From Alphaproteobacteria bacterium (GTDB taxonomy: Bacteria > Pseudomonadota > Alphaproteobacteria > Sphingomonadales > Kordiimonadaceae): a stretch of 64,000 nucleotides of DNA. Shown piece by piece: positions 29,293 through 37,705 of the stretch. The notes under the pieces were generated by a model that saw only the letters and a program-made list of their open reading frames with translations, was not told the origin of the DNA and made no database searches. The translations under genes were made by a program, and so were the position numbers. Position 1 is the first letter of the stretch, and every line of letters starts with the position of its first letter. The DNA lies in the NCBI GenBank assembly GCA_013372975.1, contig JABXIS010000017.1:1-64000 (forward strand). Reading direction: 5' to 3'.

Positions 29293-30111
29293 ATGACATA
29301 CGAAGCCGTACAGGAATGCGCGTCCTTCATCCGTGAAAAACACACGGGTGACATGCCAAAGGTCGCTATGGTGCTCGGCAGCGGGCTCAATAGCCTCGCG
29401 GACGCGCTTGAGAATGCCACAGTGCTTTCGTATGCCGACCTGCCCGGCTTCCCAAAGCCAACGGTCGAAGGCCATGCAGGTCGGATGCTGATTGGTGAAC
29501 TGGGTGGCAAACCTGTTATTTGCATGCAGGGCCGCGCCCACGCCTATGAAGGGCATCCTGCAGAAAAACTCGCATACTCCACGCGTGTATTGTGGGCGCT
29601 GGGCGTGGAAGTTCTTGTTCTGACCAATGCGGCAGGCAGCCTGCGGGAAGAAGCGGGCCCGGGCTCGTTGATGGCGATCACAGACCACATCAACTTCTCA
29701 GGCGTTAATCCGCTCGTGGGCGTGAATGATGACCGCTTTGGCCCCCGTTTTCCTGATGTAAGTGAGGCGTGGGACAAAAAATTGACCAAAAAACTGCAGG
29801 CCTGTGCGGAAGAGTTGGGCATTACGCTGCACACAGGAACCTACCTGATGGCAAAAGGCCCCAACTTTGAAACACCGGCTGAGATCAAAGCCTTCCGGGT
29901 TTGGGGCGCGGATGCCGTTGGTATGTCAACGGTGCCAGAATGCCTGGTAGCGCGCCACTGCGGCATGAAAGTGGCTGGCGTAAGTTCCATCACCAATCTG
30001 GCCGCCGGCATGCAAGGTGAGCTGACGCACGATGAAACCATGGAATTTGGTGCCATTGCTGCGGTTAACCTTGAAAAACTGCTTAAGGCATTCCTCGCCA
30101 AAATCGCTTGA
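29293..30111 (+). CDS. punA: Purine nucleoside phosphorylase, trimeric class
   Basis: This 272-aa protein is a class II (trimeric) purine nucleoside phosphorylase of the PunA/XapA type. Motifs include the phosphate-binding GSGLNSLAD (about residues 29-37), GRAHAYEGH (77-85), LTNAAGSL and GPNFETPAEI (about 185-194). MSTVPECLVARHCGMKV is also typical. It splits inosine, guanosine and their deoxy forms into base and sugar 1-phosphate. The base goes to Hpt and the sugar phosphate to DeoB and DeoC. AAGAGGT lies 5 bases upstream of the start. Confidence 0.94.
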   Translation: MTYEAVQECASFIREKHTGDMPKVAMVLGSGLNSLADALENATVLSYADLPGFPKPTVEGHAGRMLIGELGGKPVICMQGRAHAYEGHPAEKLAYSTRVLWALGVEVLVLTNAAGSLREEAGPGSLMAITDHINFSGVNPLVGVNDDRFGPRFPDVSEAWDKKLTKKLQACAEELGITLHTGTYLMAKGPNFETPAEIKAFRVWGADAVGMSTVPECLVARHCGMKVAGVSSITNLAAGMQGELTHDETMEFGAIAAVNLEKLLKAFLAKIA

Positions 30112-30137
30112 TACACTGACTTTCCAGGCCATCCAAA

Positions 30138-30167
30138 AAAAAGGGCACCCCGATTGGGTGCCTTTTT
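30138..30167. terminator. Intrinsic terminator of upp-hpt-purine phosphorylase operon
   Basis: Arms GGCACCC (30144-30150) and GGGTGCC (30156-30162) are followed by five T's and preceded by A's. It lies between convergent genes. Confidence 0.8.
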
Positions 30168-30187
30168 CATTTTCGCCAGCATCTCAT

Positions 30188-30532
30188 TCAATAGTCGGCT
30201 GAACCGATAGATTGTATCATACGCAGGAAATCGCCCTGCACTGATGAAGGCATTTGTTCAAAAGCGGCAACAAGGCGCTGCATGTCTTCTGCCCCCTCAC
30301 AGGCGACATCTCCACCATCAACCCCTTCAAAAAACAGCCCAACAGGAACCTTGAGGGCTTCTGCCAGAAGTGCCAGCTTGCTTGCGGAAATACGATTGGT
30401 TCCCCGCTCATATTTCTGGACTTGCTGAAAGGTCAAGCCAAGCACAGTGCCTAGTTCTGTTTGCGTCATACCCCGCTGACGCCTGAGGGCCCTCACCTGC
30501 GCCCCCACGCTGGCATCAATTGGATGAACCAT
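30188..30532 (-). CDS. XRE-family HTH regulator (PraR-like)
   Basis: This 114-aa protein has an N-terminal XRE helix-turn-helix with MTQTELGTVLGLTFQQVQKY, followed by ERGTNRISASKLALLAEAL. The C-terminal tail is short and helical, without metal or ligand motifs. The sequence pattern is that of alphaproteobacterial XRE regulators such as PraR, which controls quorum-sensing genes in rhizobia. It lies 102 bases downstream of the luxI-type gene on the same strand, and a 17-bp palindrome precedes it. Control of the neighbouring quorum-sensing genes is an inference. Confidence 0.8.
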   Translation of the reverse strand: MVHPIDASVGAQVRALRRQRGMTQTELGTVLGLTFQQVQKYERGTNRISASKLALLAEALKVPVGLFFEGVDGGDVACEGAEDMQRLVAAFEQMPSSVQGDFLRMIQSIGSADY

Positions 30533-30573
30533 TGTATCCTCCCCACACTAACTACCTAGGTTTAGCGCAATCG

Positions 30574-30590
30574 TGGTTGTGACACAACCA
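30574..30590. promoter_or_regulatory. 17-bp perfect palindrome upstream of the XRE gene
   Basis: TGGTTGTGACACAACCA is an 8-1-8 perfect palindrome 41 bases before the XRE start. It is the best candidate for an XRE autoregulatory operator. It does not match the lux-box pattern closely. Confidence 0.55.
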
Positions 30591-30634
30591 GACAGTTTCA
30601 AAGGGCAGCTAGCAGGCACTTGATGTCGACAAGC

Positions 30635-31519
30635 CTACTGGAGAGTAAGTGAATAGTTGTGTCCCGCCAATTTGGCCGAATTGGCACCACCGAATCCCAG
30701 CATAGCTTCCTGCGCCGCCATATTGTCGAAGAATACGGAAAATGTCTTCCTATCTTCCCCATTTGCATCAACCCATAGCTTTGATGCAGCGATCAAGGCA
30801 TCAGTGTGGTCTGGATGCTCTTCCATAAAATCGAGATATTGGAAGCAAAGCTCGGGGCCGAATGCGACTGGACGCGCGGGCGCAGCTTCACCCAAAGGAA
30901 TTGCAAAATAGGGCTTTTTAATTCCCTTCAACCGTTTGGTTAGGCGAAGCATTCTCTTGTCCACGCTAACCTGAACAGCGGCGCCCCTACCCTTAGGCTC
31001 CCCATGTGTCCCGCCGTAGGTAATCATGTTTCCCAGATATTCCACCTTCCATGGCAGCGCATTCAACCGTGGCAGTGTGATTGCTTCCAAAAACCCGGAA
31101 AGTGACCGAATTCCTCTGTAAACTGCAAACTCGAGAATGGCAAAAAACAGCTCGTAATGAACTGGGTAACCGGCCGGGCTACGGTATTTCTTGTCAGCAA
31201 TAAAATAGCGAGACCATTCATATGCATCTTGAGCTTGTGGCGCAGGCTTGAAATCGCACCAACCCTTGAAAATTGTGCTTAGCTGAGTATCACACAAGGT
31301 TGGCACAAGTCGCATTCCCCCCAATATTTTTTGGTTTTCATCCAGCTTGAGGAAGTAGATGGTTTCGTCAGTATCAAACTGATCACGCTCCAAGCCATTG
31401 TCATTTGCTAGCTTTATCCAACCTCTGTCTTCTACAAAAATTTGGTGGCGTACTCGGAACATGTCAGCCAGGACACTGAGATACAGGTGTCGGTTATGTT
31501 TGTTGATGATGTGTATCAT
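30635..31519 (-). CDS. LuxI-family acyl-homoserine lactone synthase with long C-terminal extension
   Basis: This 294-aa protein carries all conserved LuxI residues with correct spacing: R24, F28, W34, E44, D46, D49, R70 and the E101-x2-R104 pair. The family joins S-adenosylmethionine with an acyl group to make an acyl-homoserine lactone signal. The core ends at about residue 205; about 85 further residues follow, where typical members have 190-230 in total. The start at 31519 is chosen because AGGAGGC lies 8 bases upstream. It is just downstream of a luxR-type gene on the same strand. The acyl chain cannot be predicted. Confidence 0.87.
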   Translation of the reverse strand: MIHIINKHNRHLYLSVLADMFRVRHQIFVEDRGWIKLANDNGLERDQFDTDETIYFLKLDENQKILGGMRLVPTLCDTQLSTIFKGWCDFKPAPQAQDAYEWSRYFIADKKYRSPAGYPVHYELFFAILEFAVYRGIRSLSGFLEAITLPRLNALPWKVEYLGNMITYGGTHGEPKGRGAAVQVSVDKRMLRLTKRLKGIKKPYFAIPLGEAAPARPVAFGPELCFQYLDFMEEHPDHTDALIAASKLWVDANGEDRKTFSVFFDNMAAQEAMLGFGGANSAKLAGHNYSLTLQ

Positions 31520-31617
31520 GGCTGTAGCCTCCTGATGAATCTGTTGATCCATCTCAGGCTATTGGCTTCTGCCAACGCAGTCTTTCCTCACAAAGAGGGA
31601 TTGATGCAATTAATGGT

Positions 31618-32415
31618 TTAAATAAACACCTTGTGGCGGTGTAAAGCAGTCACCATCTCGGTCGTACTGCCAAACTGGTAGCGCCGCTTGATATTCCTGA
31701 GGTGAGTTATGACTGTCGTTCTTTTGATACCAAGTATATCTGCCACTTCATTGGGCTGTTTACCTTCAACAATCCAAGCAAGAATTTCCCGCTCACGGGC
31801 TGTTAACCTCGAAAAGTCAAGATTGGGCCCAATCTTGACTCCGTCAGAGGCCAATCCCCCTTTGGCTTTACGCAGATAAATGCGTCGGGCGGTTCTATGA
31901 GCCGCAAGCGTAAGTAGATGGAGTGTGTTTTCCAATTCGTCAGAACGGGTAATTTCCCCCCCCATGCTGGCATAAGCATATTCGATAACTTGATCGGTAT
32001 CGTCATCCACACGCACTGGAATGGGTATGACCAGCCCTTCTTTCAGGCCAAACTTGAAAGCCTCTTCAAATATCTTGCGTTGATTCTTGGTAAGGTCCTC
32101 TGCCGCCACAAAATCGGACCACCAAAATGGCTCGCCCCAATCCTTGAGCTTAAGTGCATGATTTGGAAGTGCATCATCAATGTAATAATGGTGCCCGGCG
32201 TAATGCTTGATCCATTCACTGTGGATGAAACCAAACATCAATTTTCTGTCCTGCAAAACAGGCATTCCAAATGCCGAAATACACAGCAAATGCCTTATAC
32301 CCAGCAGGCGCAAAGGCTCAGCCAGCCGATCGCTAAGCGCTTTAATGCTATCCAGTTTGTCTACGTCGCCCATAAAAGCTGCCACTGCTTTATAGGCGTC
32401 TGGTGAAAAAGACAT
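31618..32415 (-). CDS. LuxR-family autoinducer-binding regulator
   Basis: This 265-aa protein has an N-terminal autoinducer-binding domain and a C-terminal LuxR helix-turn-helix. In the first, SEWIKHYAGHHYYIDDA and EPFWWSDF hold the conserved Trp, Tyr and Asp residues; the usual DP is DA here. The DNA-binding part reads LTAREREILAWIVEGK, then EVADILGIKRTTVITHLRNI. It likely responds to the signal made by the adjacent LuxI protein. A GTG at 32427 is an alternative start; ATG 32415 was preferred. No clear lux box was seen upstream. Confidence 0.87.
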   Translation of the reverse strand: MSFSPDAYKAVAAFMGDVDKLDSIKALSDRLAEPLRLLGIRHLLCISAFGMPVLQDRKLMFGFIHSEWIKHYAGHHYYIDDALPNHALKLKDWGEPFWWSDFVAAEDLTKNQRKIFEEAFKFGLKEGLVIPIPVRVDDDTDQVIEYAYASMGGEITRSDELENTLHLLTLAAHRTARRIYLRKAKGGLASDGVKIGPNLDFSRLTAREREILAWIVEGKQPNEVADILGIKRTTVITHLRNIKRRYQFGSTTEMVTALHRHKVFI

Positions 32416-32540
32416 CGACGACCCCACTCATCATCGGCCTTCTACTAAAGGCTTTATCTCCTAAGTAGCACCGCACAACTCATAATCAACAATAATCGGG
32501 CTTTGATGGTTTTTCACAAGGCCAGCCAGCATATCCAACA

Positions 32541-32566
32541 AAAAGGCGCCTCGGAGGGCGCCTTTT
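32541..32566 (-). terminator. Intrinsic terminator of deoC-ALDH operon
   Basis: Arms AAAAGGCGCC (32541-32550) and GGCGCCTTTT (32557-32566) enclose 6 bases. On the minus strand T's follow the stem, 28 bases past the dehydrogenase stop. Confidence 0.8.
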
Positions 32567-32593
32567 CACAAACCTTCAACGTACGGTGGGCCC

Positions 32594-35002
32594 TCAATAG
32601 GATTTGCCGCCTTCGTTGGCATCGCCATATGGCACCCAGATGTTCTTCACTTCGGAAGCCTTTTCCATCAGGCCACGGGCGCTCATCTGCTCGCCATTGG
32701 TCCAATCATAGGCTTTACCGTAATTAAGCCAGGTGCGCTTCATGTTGTCAGCGGCGGCTTTCTCGATGTCGGCACAGCCTTCTCGGCTGCCGAAATACCA
32801 AATACCATCCACACCATAGTGTTTGGCCATTGGCATCGCCATGGCATCACGCGCGCCGGTGACAATATTCACCACGCCGCCCGGCATATCTGATGTTTCC
32901 AGAATCTGGTAAAAATCAGTGGCCAAAAGCGGATAACGCTGGCTTGGGATAATCACTGCAGTATTACCCGCTGCAACGGAAAACGCCATCACGGTAACAA
33001 ACGCCAGAAGTGGCTGCTCGTCCGGGCAAACGATCCCAAGTGTGCCCACAGGTTCGTTCATAGCCAAAGCAACCCCACGGATTGGTGGGGTATGAACAGC
33101 ACCGTCATGTTTGTCGGCAATAGCAGCCGCAGTGAACAACCGCCGGATAGAGGTGGCCACCTCAGTTTCTGCCGCTTTCGCCGTTGCGCCTGTCAGGCTT
33201 TGAAGCCTTGCCGCGAATTCGTCCGCACGAGCAGACAGGTTTTCCGCCACATAATAAAGGATCTGCGCCCGCAGGTGCGGCGTGGACTTGGCCCAGCCGG
33301 ATGCCTTCGAAGCCGCTTCAACCGCGTTCCGGATATCCTTATAATTACCTTCGCCGACAACGCCCGCAAATGCGCCCTTTTTGTCAGCCACAGCTACGCT
33401 GTCACCGCCATCAGGGCGTGCCTGTTTGCCGCCAATATACATTTTGGCGGTCCGGTCTATGTCCGCGAGCCCTGAGCCTGCCTTTGGCATGGCGATATCG
33501 GCCGGGGCATCAATCGGCGCCCAATCCTTCAGCGCCGCCTCGTACCGGGGCCGCATATAGGCAAGCATGCCTTCACGCCCGCCTTCACGGCCAAAACCGC
33601 TTTCACGGCGGCCACCGAACCCAGCGGCCGCGTCAAACATGTTGGTGCCATTGATCCAGACCACACCCGCAGTCAACGCAGGGGCAACTTCAAGCGCGCG
33701 CGAAAGGCTTTCCGACCAGACAGTCGCCGCAAGGCCATACCGTGTGTTATTGGCAAGCGCTACAGCTTCCTGTTGTGTGCGGAAGGTGATCGCTGTCAGC
33801 ACTGGTCCGAAAATCTCTTCCCGGTACAATGTGTTATCTGTGCCCACACCTGTTACCAGTGTTGGTGGGAAGAACACACCCTCTTCCGGCATGTCGCACG
33901 GTGCTTTCCAGACAACAGCGCCTTCGCTTTCGCCCTGGGCGATCAGCTTTTCGATAGTGTCTTTCTGGCTCTGGTCCACGACGGCACCAATATCAATGCA
34001 TTTGTCGAGGCTCGGACCAACACGCAGCGTGCTCATGCGTGCCTTGAGCTTGTCAAGAAAACGGTCGGCAATGCCTTCCTGCACCAGAAGGCGTGAGCCG
34101 GCGCAACAAACCTGGCCCTGATTAAACCAAATGGCATCCACAAGGCCTTCGATCGCACCATCAATGTCGGCGTCTTCGAACACAATATATGGGGATTTGC
34201 CGCCAAGCTCGAGCGTCAGGCGTTTGCCTGTGCCCGCAATAGCGCGGCGAATGATCTTGCCCACTTCCGTAGAGCCGGTGAAAGCCACCTTGTCCACATC
34301 CGCGTTTACAACGGCCGCGCCGGTTTCACCCTCACCTGTGATGATATTCACCACGCCCTTCGGCAAGCCCGCTTCCACACACAGTTCCGCAAACTTGAGC
34401 GCTGTCAGCGAAGTGAATTCAGCAGGCTTCAGCACCACGGTGTTACCCGCAGCAAGCGCAGGCGCTACCTTCCACGCCAACATCAGAAGAGGGAAATTCC
34501 AGGGGATCACCTGCCCTGCCACACCCAGCGGCTCGTGGTCAGGGAACTCCTCATCCATCAACTGTGCCCACCCGGCATGATGATAGAAATGGCGTGCCAC
34601 CAGCGGGATATCGATGTCCCGGCTTTCACGGATCGGTTTGCCGTTATCCAGGCTCTCGAGCACTGCCAGGATGCGACTGTGTTTCTGAACAAGGCGTGCC
34701 AGTGCATACAGATACTGGGCTCGCCCATGCCCACCGATAAGCGTCCATTTGCCTTGCGCCTTACGGGCGGCGGCAACAGCGGTATCAACCTCATCCTGCC
34801 CGGCGACTGTGATATCAGCCAACTTCTCGCCCGTTGATGGTGCATAGCTTGGAATGGTCTTCGCCCCTTTGGGCTTTACCCATTCACCATCGATGAACAG
34901 GCCAAAGCTGCGCCCATTGGCTTCCAGCCATTTATCAGCATTGGCGCGGCTTTCCGCAGCAGGGCTATAATCCATGCTTTCAAACTTTTCTTTAACAGAC
35001 AT
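32594..35002 (-). CDS. Two-module aldehyde dehydrogenase (ALDH16-like)
   Basis: This 802-aa protein has a full ALDH domain (about residues 25-490) and a second, partial ALDH-like module (about 520-790). The first has the catalytic motifs LELGGKSPYIVFED and NQGQVCCAGSRLL and the NAD-binding region PWNFPLLMLAWKVAPALAAG. The second retains PVGTLGIVCPDEQPLLAF and AVIIPSQRYP but has no catalytic cysteine motif. This layout is that of the ALDH16 family, where the second module is inactive and structural. It is 10 bases downstream of deoC, so oxidation of the acetaldehyde made by DeoC to acetate is its likely role. The SD is AGGGGGA. Confidence 0.88.
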   Translation of the reverse strand: MSVKEKFESMDYSPAAESRANADKWLEANGRSFGLFIDGEWVKPKGAKTIPSYAPSTGEKLADITVAGQDEVDTAVAAARKAQGKWTLIGGHGRAQYLYALARLVQKHSRILAVLESLDNGKPIRESRDIDIPLVARHFYHHAGWAQLMDEEFPDHEPLGVAGQVIPWNFPLLMLAWKVAPALAAGNTVVLKPAEFTSLTALKFAELCVEAGLPKGVVNIITGEGETGAAVVNADVDKVAFTGSTEVGKIIRRAIAGTGKRLTLELGGKSPYIVFEDADIDGAIEGLVDAIWFNQGQVCCAGSRLLVQEGIADRFLDKLKARMSTLRVGPSLDKCIDIGAVVDQSQKDTIEKLIAQGESEGAVVWKAPCDMPEEGVFFPPTLVTGVGTDNTLYREEIFGPVLTAITFRTQQEAVALANNTRYGLAATVWSESLSRALEVAPALTAGVVWINGTNMFDAAAGFGGRRESGFGREGGREGMLAYMRPRYEAALKDWAPIDAPADIAMPKAGSGLADIDRTAKMYIGGKQARPDGGDSVAVADKKGAFAGVVGEGNYKDIRNAVEAASKASGWAKSTPHLRAQILYYVAENLSARADEFAARLQSLTGATAKAAETEVATSIRRLFTAAAIADKHDGAVHTPPIRGVALAMNEPVGTLGIVCPDEQPLLAFVTVMAFSVAAGNTAVIIPSQRYPLLATDFYQILETSDMPGGVVNIVTGARDAMAMPMAKHYGVDGIWYFGSREGCADIEKAAADNMKRTWLNYGKAYDWTNGEQMSARGLMEKASEVKNIWVPYGDANEGGKSY

Positions 35003-35012
35003 GATAATCCCC

Positions 35013-35969
35013 CTAGCCCATTGCGTGACGATAAGACGTCGAATAGCCACCAAAGGCATGATATTCGAGCTGACGTTCCAAGTCACCCAGCAGGCTTGAT
35101 GCGCCAAACCGGAACAACTCTGGTGACAACCAATCGCGGCCCAGCTCTTCCTTGATCAGTGTCAGGTACGCCACTGCATCCTTGGCGGTTTTGATGCCGC
35201 CTGCAGGCTTGTAGCCCACCTTGATGCCCGTACGGGCATGGAAGTCACGGATTTCGCGGATCATCACAAGGCTTACAGGCAGTGTGGCATTCACGCCTTC
35301 CATGCCCGTGGATGTTTTGATGAAATCTGATCCTGCCATCATGGCTGTCATCGAGGCCTTGGCCACCTGTGTCAGGTTGCCGTGCTCGCCCGTGGCCAGA
35401 ATGGTCTTCATAAGGGCACTACCACATGCGCCCTTGAATGCCCTTACCTCGTCGTAAAGCGCCTGCCAGTTGCCCGTCAGAACATGCGCGCGCGTCACAA
35501 CGATATCGATTTCATTGGCGCCGGCTTCGACAGAACGGCGGATTTCCTCAAGTCTGGTCTCCATGGGGGCAAGGCCCGCGGGGAACCCGGTCGACACCGC
35601 CGCAATGGGTACGGCGCCCTGAAGGGCACTATCGGCCTCGGGCACCATGGAATGATAAACACATACGGCGCCTGTGGTGAGGCCCATATCTTCCATGCCG
35701 AACGCCGAGAGGATATCCCGGCGCACGGGGTTCTTTGCTTTCTGACAAAGCCTCTGCACACGCCCCGGGGTGTCGTCACCCGCCAATGTTGTCAGGTCAA
35801 TGCAGCTTATGGCTTTCAGCATAAAAGCGATCTGGCTGTCTTTTTTTACAGCCCGGCGTCCGCCTATAGAGGCGGTACGGCGCTCTACCGCACTTTTGTT
35901 GACACGGATACCATCCAGCCAGTCGGCGTGGAAGCTCGTGCCCTGATTAACAAGTGGCTCAGGTGTCAT
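35013..35969 (-). CDS. deoC: Deoxyribose-phosphate aldolase
   Basis: This 318-aa enzyme splits 2-deoxyribose 5-phosphate into acetaldehyde and glyceraldehyde 3-phosphate. The Schiff-base lysine is in SDFIKTSTGM and the second conserved lysine in VGYKPAGGIK. EIDIVVTRAHVLTGNW supplies another conserved segment. It is longer than E. coli DeoC (259 aa) by an N-terminal extension of about 50 residues, as in many eukaryotic-like forms. It is the first gene of the deoC-ALDH pair, with a RutR-like palindrome about 45 bases upstream. Confidence 0.95.
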   Translation of the reverse strand: MTPEPLVNQGTSFHADWLDGIRVNKSAVERRTASIGGRRAVKKDSQIAFMLKAISCIDLTTLAGDDTPGRVQRLCQKAKNPVRRDILSAFGMEDMGLTTGAVCVYHSMVPEADSALQGAVPIAAVSTGFPAGLAPMETRLEEIRRSVEAGANEIDIVVTRAHVLTGNWQALYDEVRAFKGACGSALMKTILATGEHGNLTQVAKASMTAMMAGSDFIKTSTGMEGVNATLPVSLVMIREIRDFHARTGIKVGYKPAGGIKTAKDAVAYLTLIKEELGRDWLSPELFRFGASSLLGDLERQLEYHAFGGYSTSYRHAMG

Positions 35970-36013
35970 GATACGTCCCGATTTATTTTAAACCGTGCCC
36001 TTAAAGCCAAATC

Positions 36014-36036
36014 CTGACCCTGCGGTCAAGATTTGT
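36014..36036. promoter_or_regulatory. RutR-like palindrome upstream of deoC
   Basis: CTGACC (36014-36019), CTGC, GGTCAAG (36024-36030) contains a perfect TGACC/GGTCA repeat. On the minus strand it reads CTTGACC-N4-GGTCAGGATTTGG, the same 13-base tail as the 19158 site. It lies between the NCS2 permease stop and the deoC start. Confidence 0.7.
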
Positions 36037-36039
36037 TTT

Positions 36040-37641
36040 CTATTCAGCCGGTTTATTTCTGATAAAGCCGGCGAAATATAACATAATTGCCGCAATCAGG
36101 TAACCTGTTGCCAGCCGATGCGGCAAAGTCTCAAGCCCACCCATTTCCGGAATCGCCCACGGCAAATACATAGCCGACGATGCCAGGACAGAGTGGATCA
36201 CACCAAACTCGGTGAAGATGGCGGCAGCAAACGCCGCAAGGGCCGCGCGGGTCATTTTTCGATCAATGATCCATACGATCAGCGCACCCCAGATCAGGCT
36301 TGTCAGAATATAACCCCGCGCCATGGCACCCAGCAGCAAATAGCCCTGTGTCCAATCGTTTGAGATAGCATTGCCCGCCACCTCGCTAACACGGAAATAC
36401 AGATCGGATACCTTTGTGTGTGCATAGTTCAGAATAGCCGGAACCGTTGCGAACAACAGCGCTGGTGCGTGGCGTACATCGCCACCCGAGAAAGCCAGCC
36501 GCAAAATATCGCACGCCACCACAACCAGGATTGGCTTCAACACCGCTTCAGGGATCATCTGGGATGCCAGCGCGATCACGCCTAGGAAACCGCCGACGGT
36601 GATAACAGCGGCCGCCCCCAGGGCATAGCCGGTACGTGCGCCCATGCGTTTGTAGGTGGCGTGACCAAAGTAAGGCGTGGTTTGTACGACACCGCCAAAC
36701 AAGGCGCTGATGGCTGTCGCAGCCGCATCCAGGCGCACTACTTTACCGGCGTCAAACTCATCCCCGGTGATGCGCGCACCCGCTGTTACATTCACAGCAC
36801 TTGCCGCAATCAGAAGGGCGAATGGCAGTATAATACCCAGATAGTTTTTCGCTTCGTCAAACATGGCCAGCGGGCCAGCCAGTGTGGGCGTTGGCAAGGC
36901 AGGCGCCAATGCCGGCATCCCCTTGACAATATAACCATCCCCCGCACCCGCAAACGCGAGAACATAATAAAGGAAGGTGCCCGCAACAATCGCTAGGATC
37001 GCACCGGGCATATTGAATGGCAGGCGGTGCCCGGCAATCAGGGCAAAGCCCATAATAACAAGGGAGACGATGCCAACCTCCGGCAGGACAAACACGCCAT
37101 AAATGGCTTCCGCACCCAGCCATACGGTAGCAATACCGGCCATCGCCCCAACAAGCGCCATTTGTGGCAATTGATGCTGCATGGCGCGACCAAAGAAAGA
37201 AAGCCCGAACTTGATCACAGCCATCCACATTGTGCAGGCCATACCCATGATCCAGGCTTTGTCTGCGGCACCATCAACTCCCAAAGCCTCAACGTTGCTT
37301 GCGTAGGTAGGGCCAATAATGAAGAAACACATGCCGAATACCGTCGGCAAATCCATACCCAGCGGTATGCTTGTGAGTGCCTCGTTTCCTGTTTCCTCTC
37401 GGGTTTTCTTGGTCAGCCAGAAGAAGGCCAGGTTGCCAATAAGGATGCCTGCAATAGCGCCCGGAATAATCTTGCCAAACATATGCTCTGCCGGAAATCC
37501 AAACGCTCCCATCAGCACACTGGCCAGCACAAACATATTGACCACAACATCAAGGAAAAATGCCACACCGGCATTTGTATCCGCCGCAAGCTGTGACGAC
37601 GGCGCAGCCACCCCCGCCAGCATTTTGTTTGTTTCAGCCAT
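36040..37641 (-). CDS. NCS2-family nucleobase permease (AzgA-like)
   Basis: This 533-aa protein has about 12-14 membrane segments. Features of the NCS2/solute carrier 23 group include GNEALTSIPLGMDLPTVFG near the start, the AASAVNVTAGARITGDEF segment and FGGVVQTTPYFGHATYK. The latter resembles the AzgA/purine permease motif. It probably imports a purine or related base by proton symport. It is 64 bases downstream of the adenosine deaminase gene, on the same strand, which suggests uptake of hypoxanthine or other bases made outside. Exact substrate is uncertain. Confidence 0.8.
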   Translation of the reverse strand: MAETNKMLAGVAAPSSQLAADTNAGVAFFLDVVVNMFVLASVLMGAFGFPAEHMFGKIIPGAIAGILIGNLAFFWLTKKTREETGNEALTSIPLGMDLPTVFGMCFFIIGPTYASNVEALGVDGAADKAWIMGMACTMWMAVIKFGLSFFGRAMQHQLPQMALVGAMAGIATVWLGAEAIYGVFVLPEVGIVSLVIMGFALIAGHRLPFNMPGAILAIVAGTFLYYVLAFAGAGDGYIVKGMPALAPALPTPTLAGPLAMFDEAKNYLGIILPFALLIAASAVNVTAGARITGDEFDAGKVVRLDAAATAISALFGGVVQTTPYFGHATYKRMGARTGYALGAAAVITVGGFLGVIALASQMIPEAVLKPILVVVACDILRLAFSGGDVRHAPALLFATVPAILNYAHTKVSDLYFRVSEVAGNAISNDWTQGYLLLGAMARGYILTSLIWGALIVWIIDRKMTRAALAAFAAAIFTEFGVIHSVLASSAMYLPWAIPEMGGLETLPHRLATGYLIAAIMLYFAGFIRNKPAE

Positions 37642-37705
37642 AAGCCCCCTACTTCCCTTCCAAACTATACAATTGGGCCATCTGGCCCGCCCTCTTTACC
37701 GAGGC

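Noticed and set aside
31520-31617. Possible lux box before luxI (TTGGC-TTCT-GCCAA at 31562-31575)
   Set aside because: The repeat is short and does not match the 18-20 bp lux-box pattern, so it was not called.
37676-37689. GGGCCA/TGGCCC repeat between the deaminase and permease genes
   Set aside because: A two-base loop makes the hairpin unlikely and there is no T-run.
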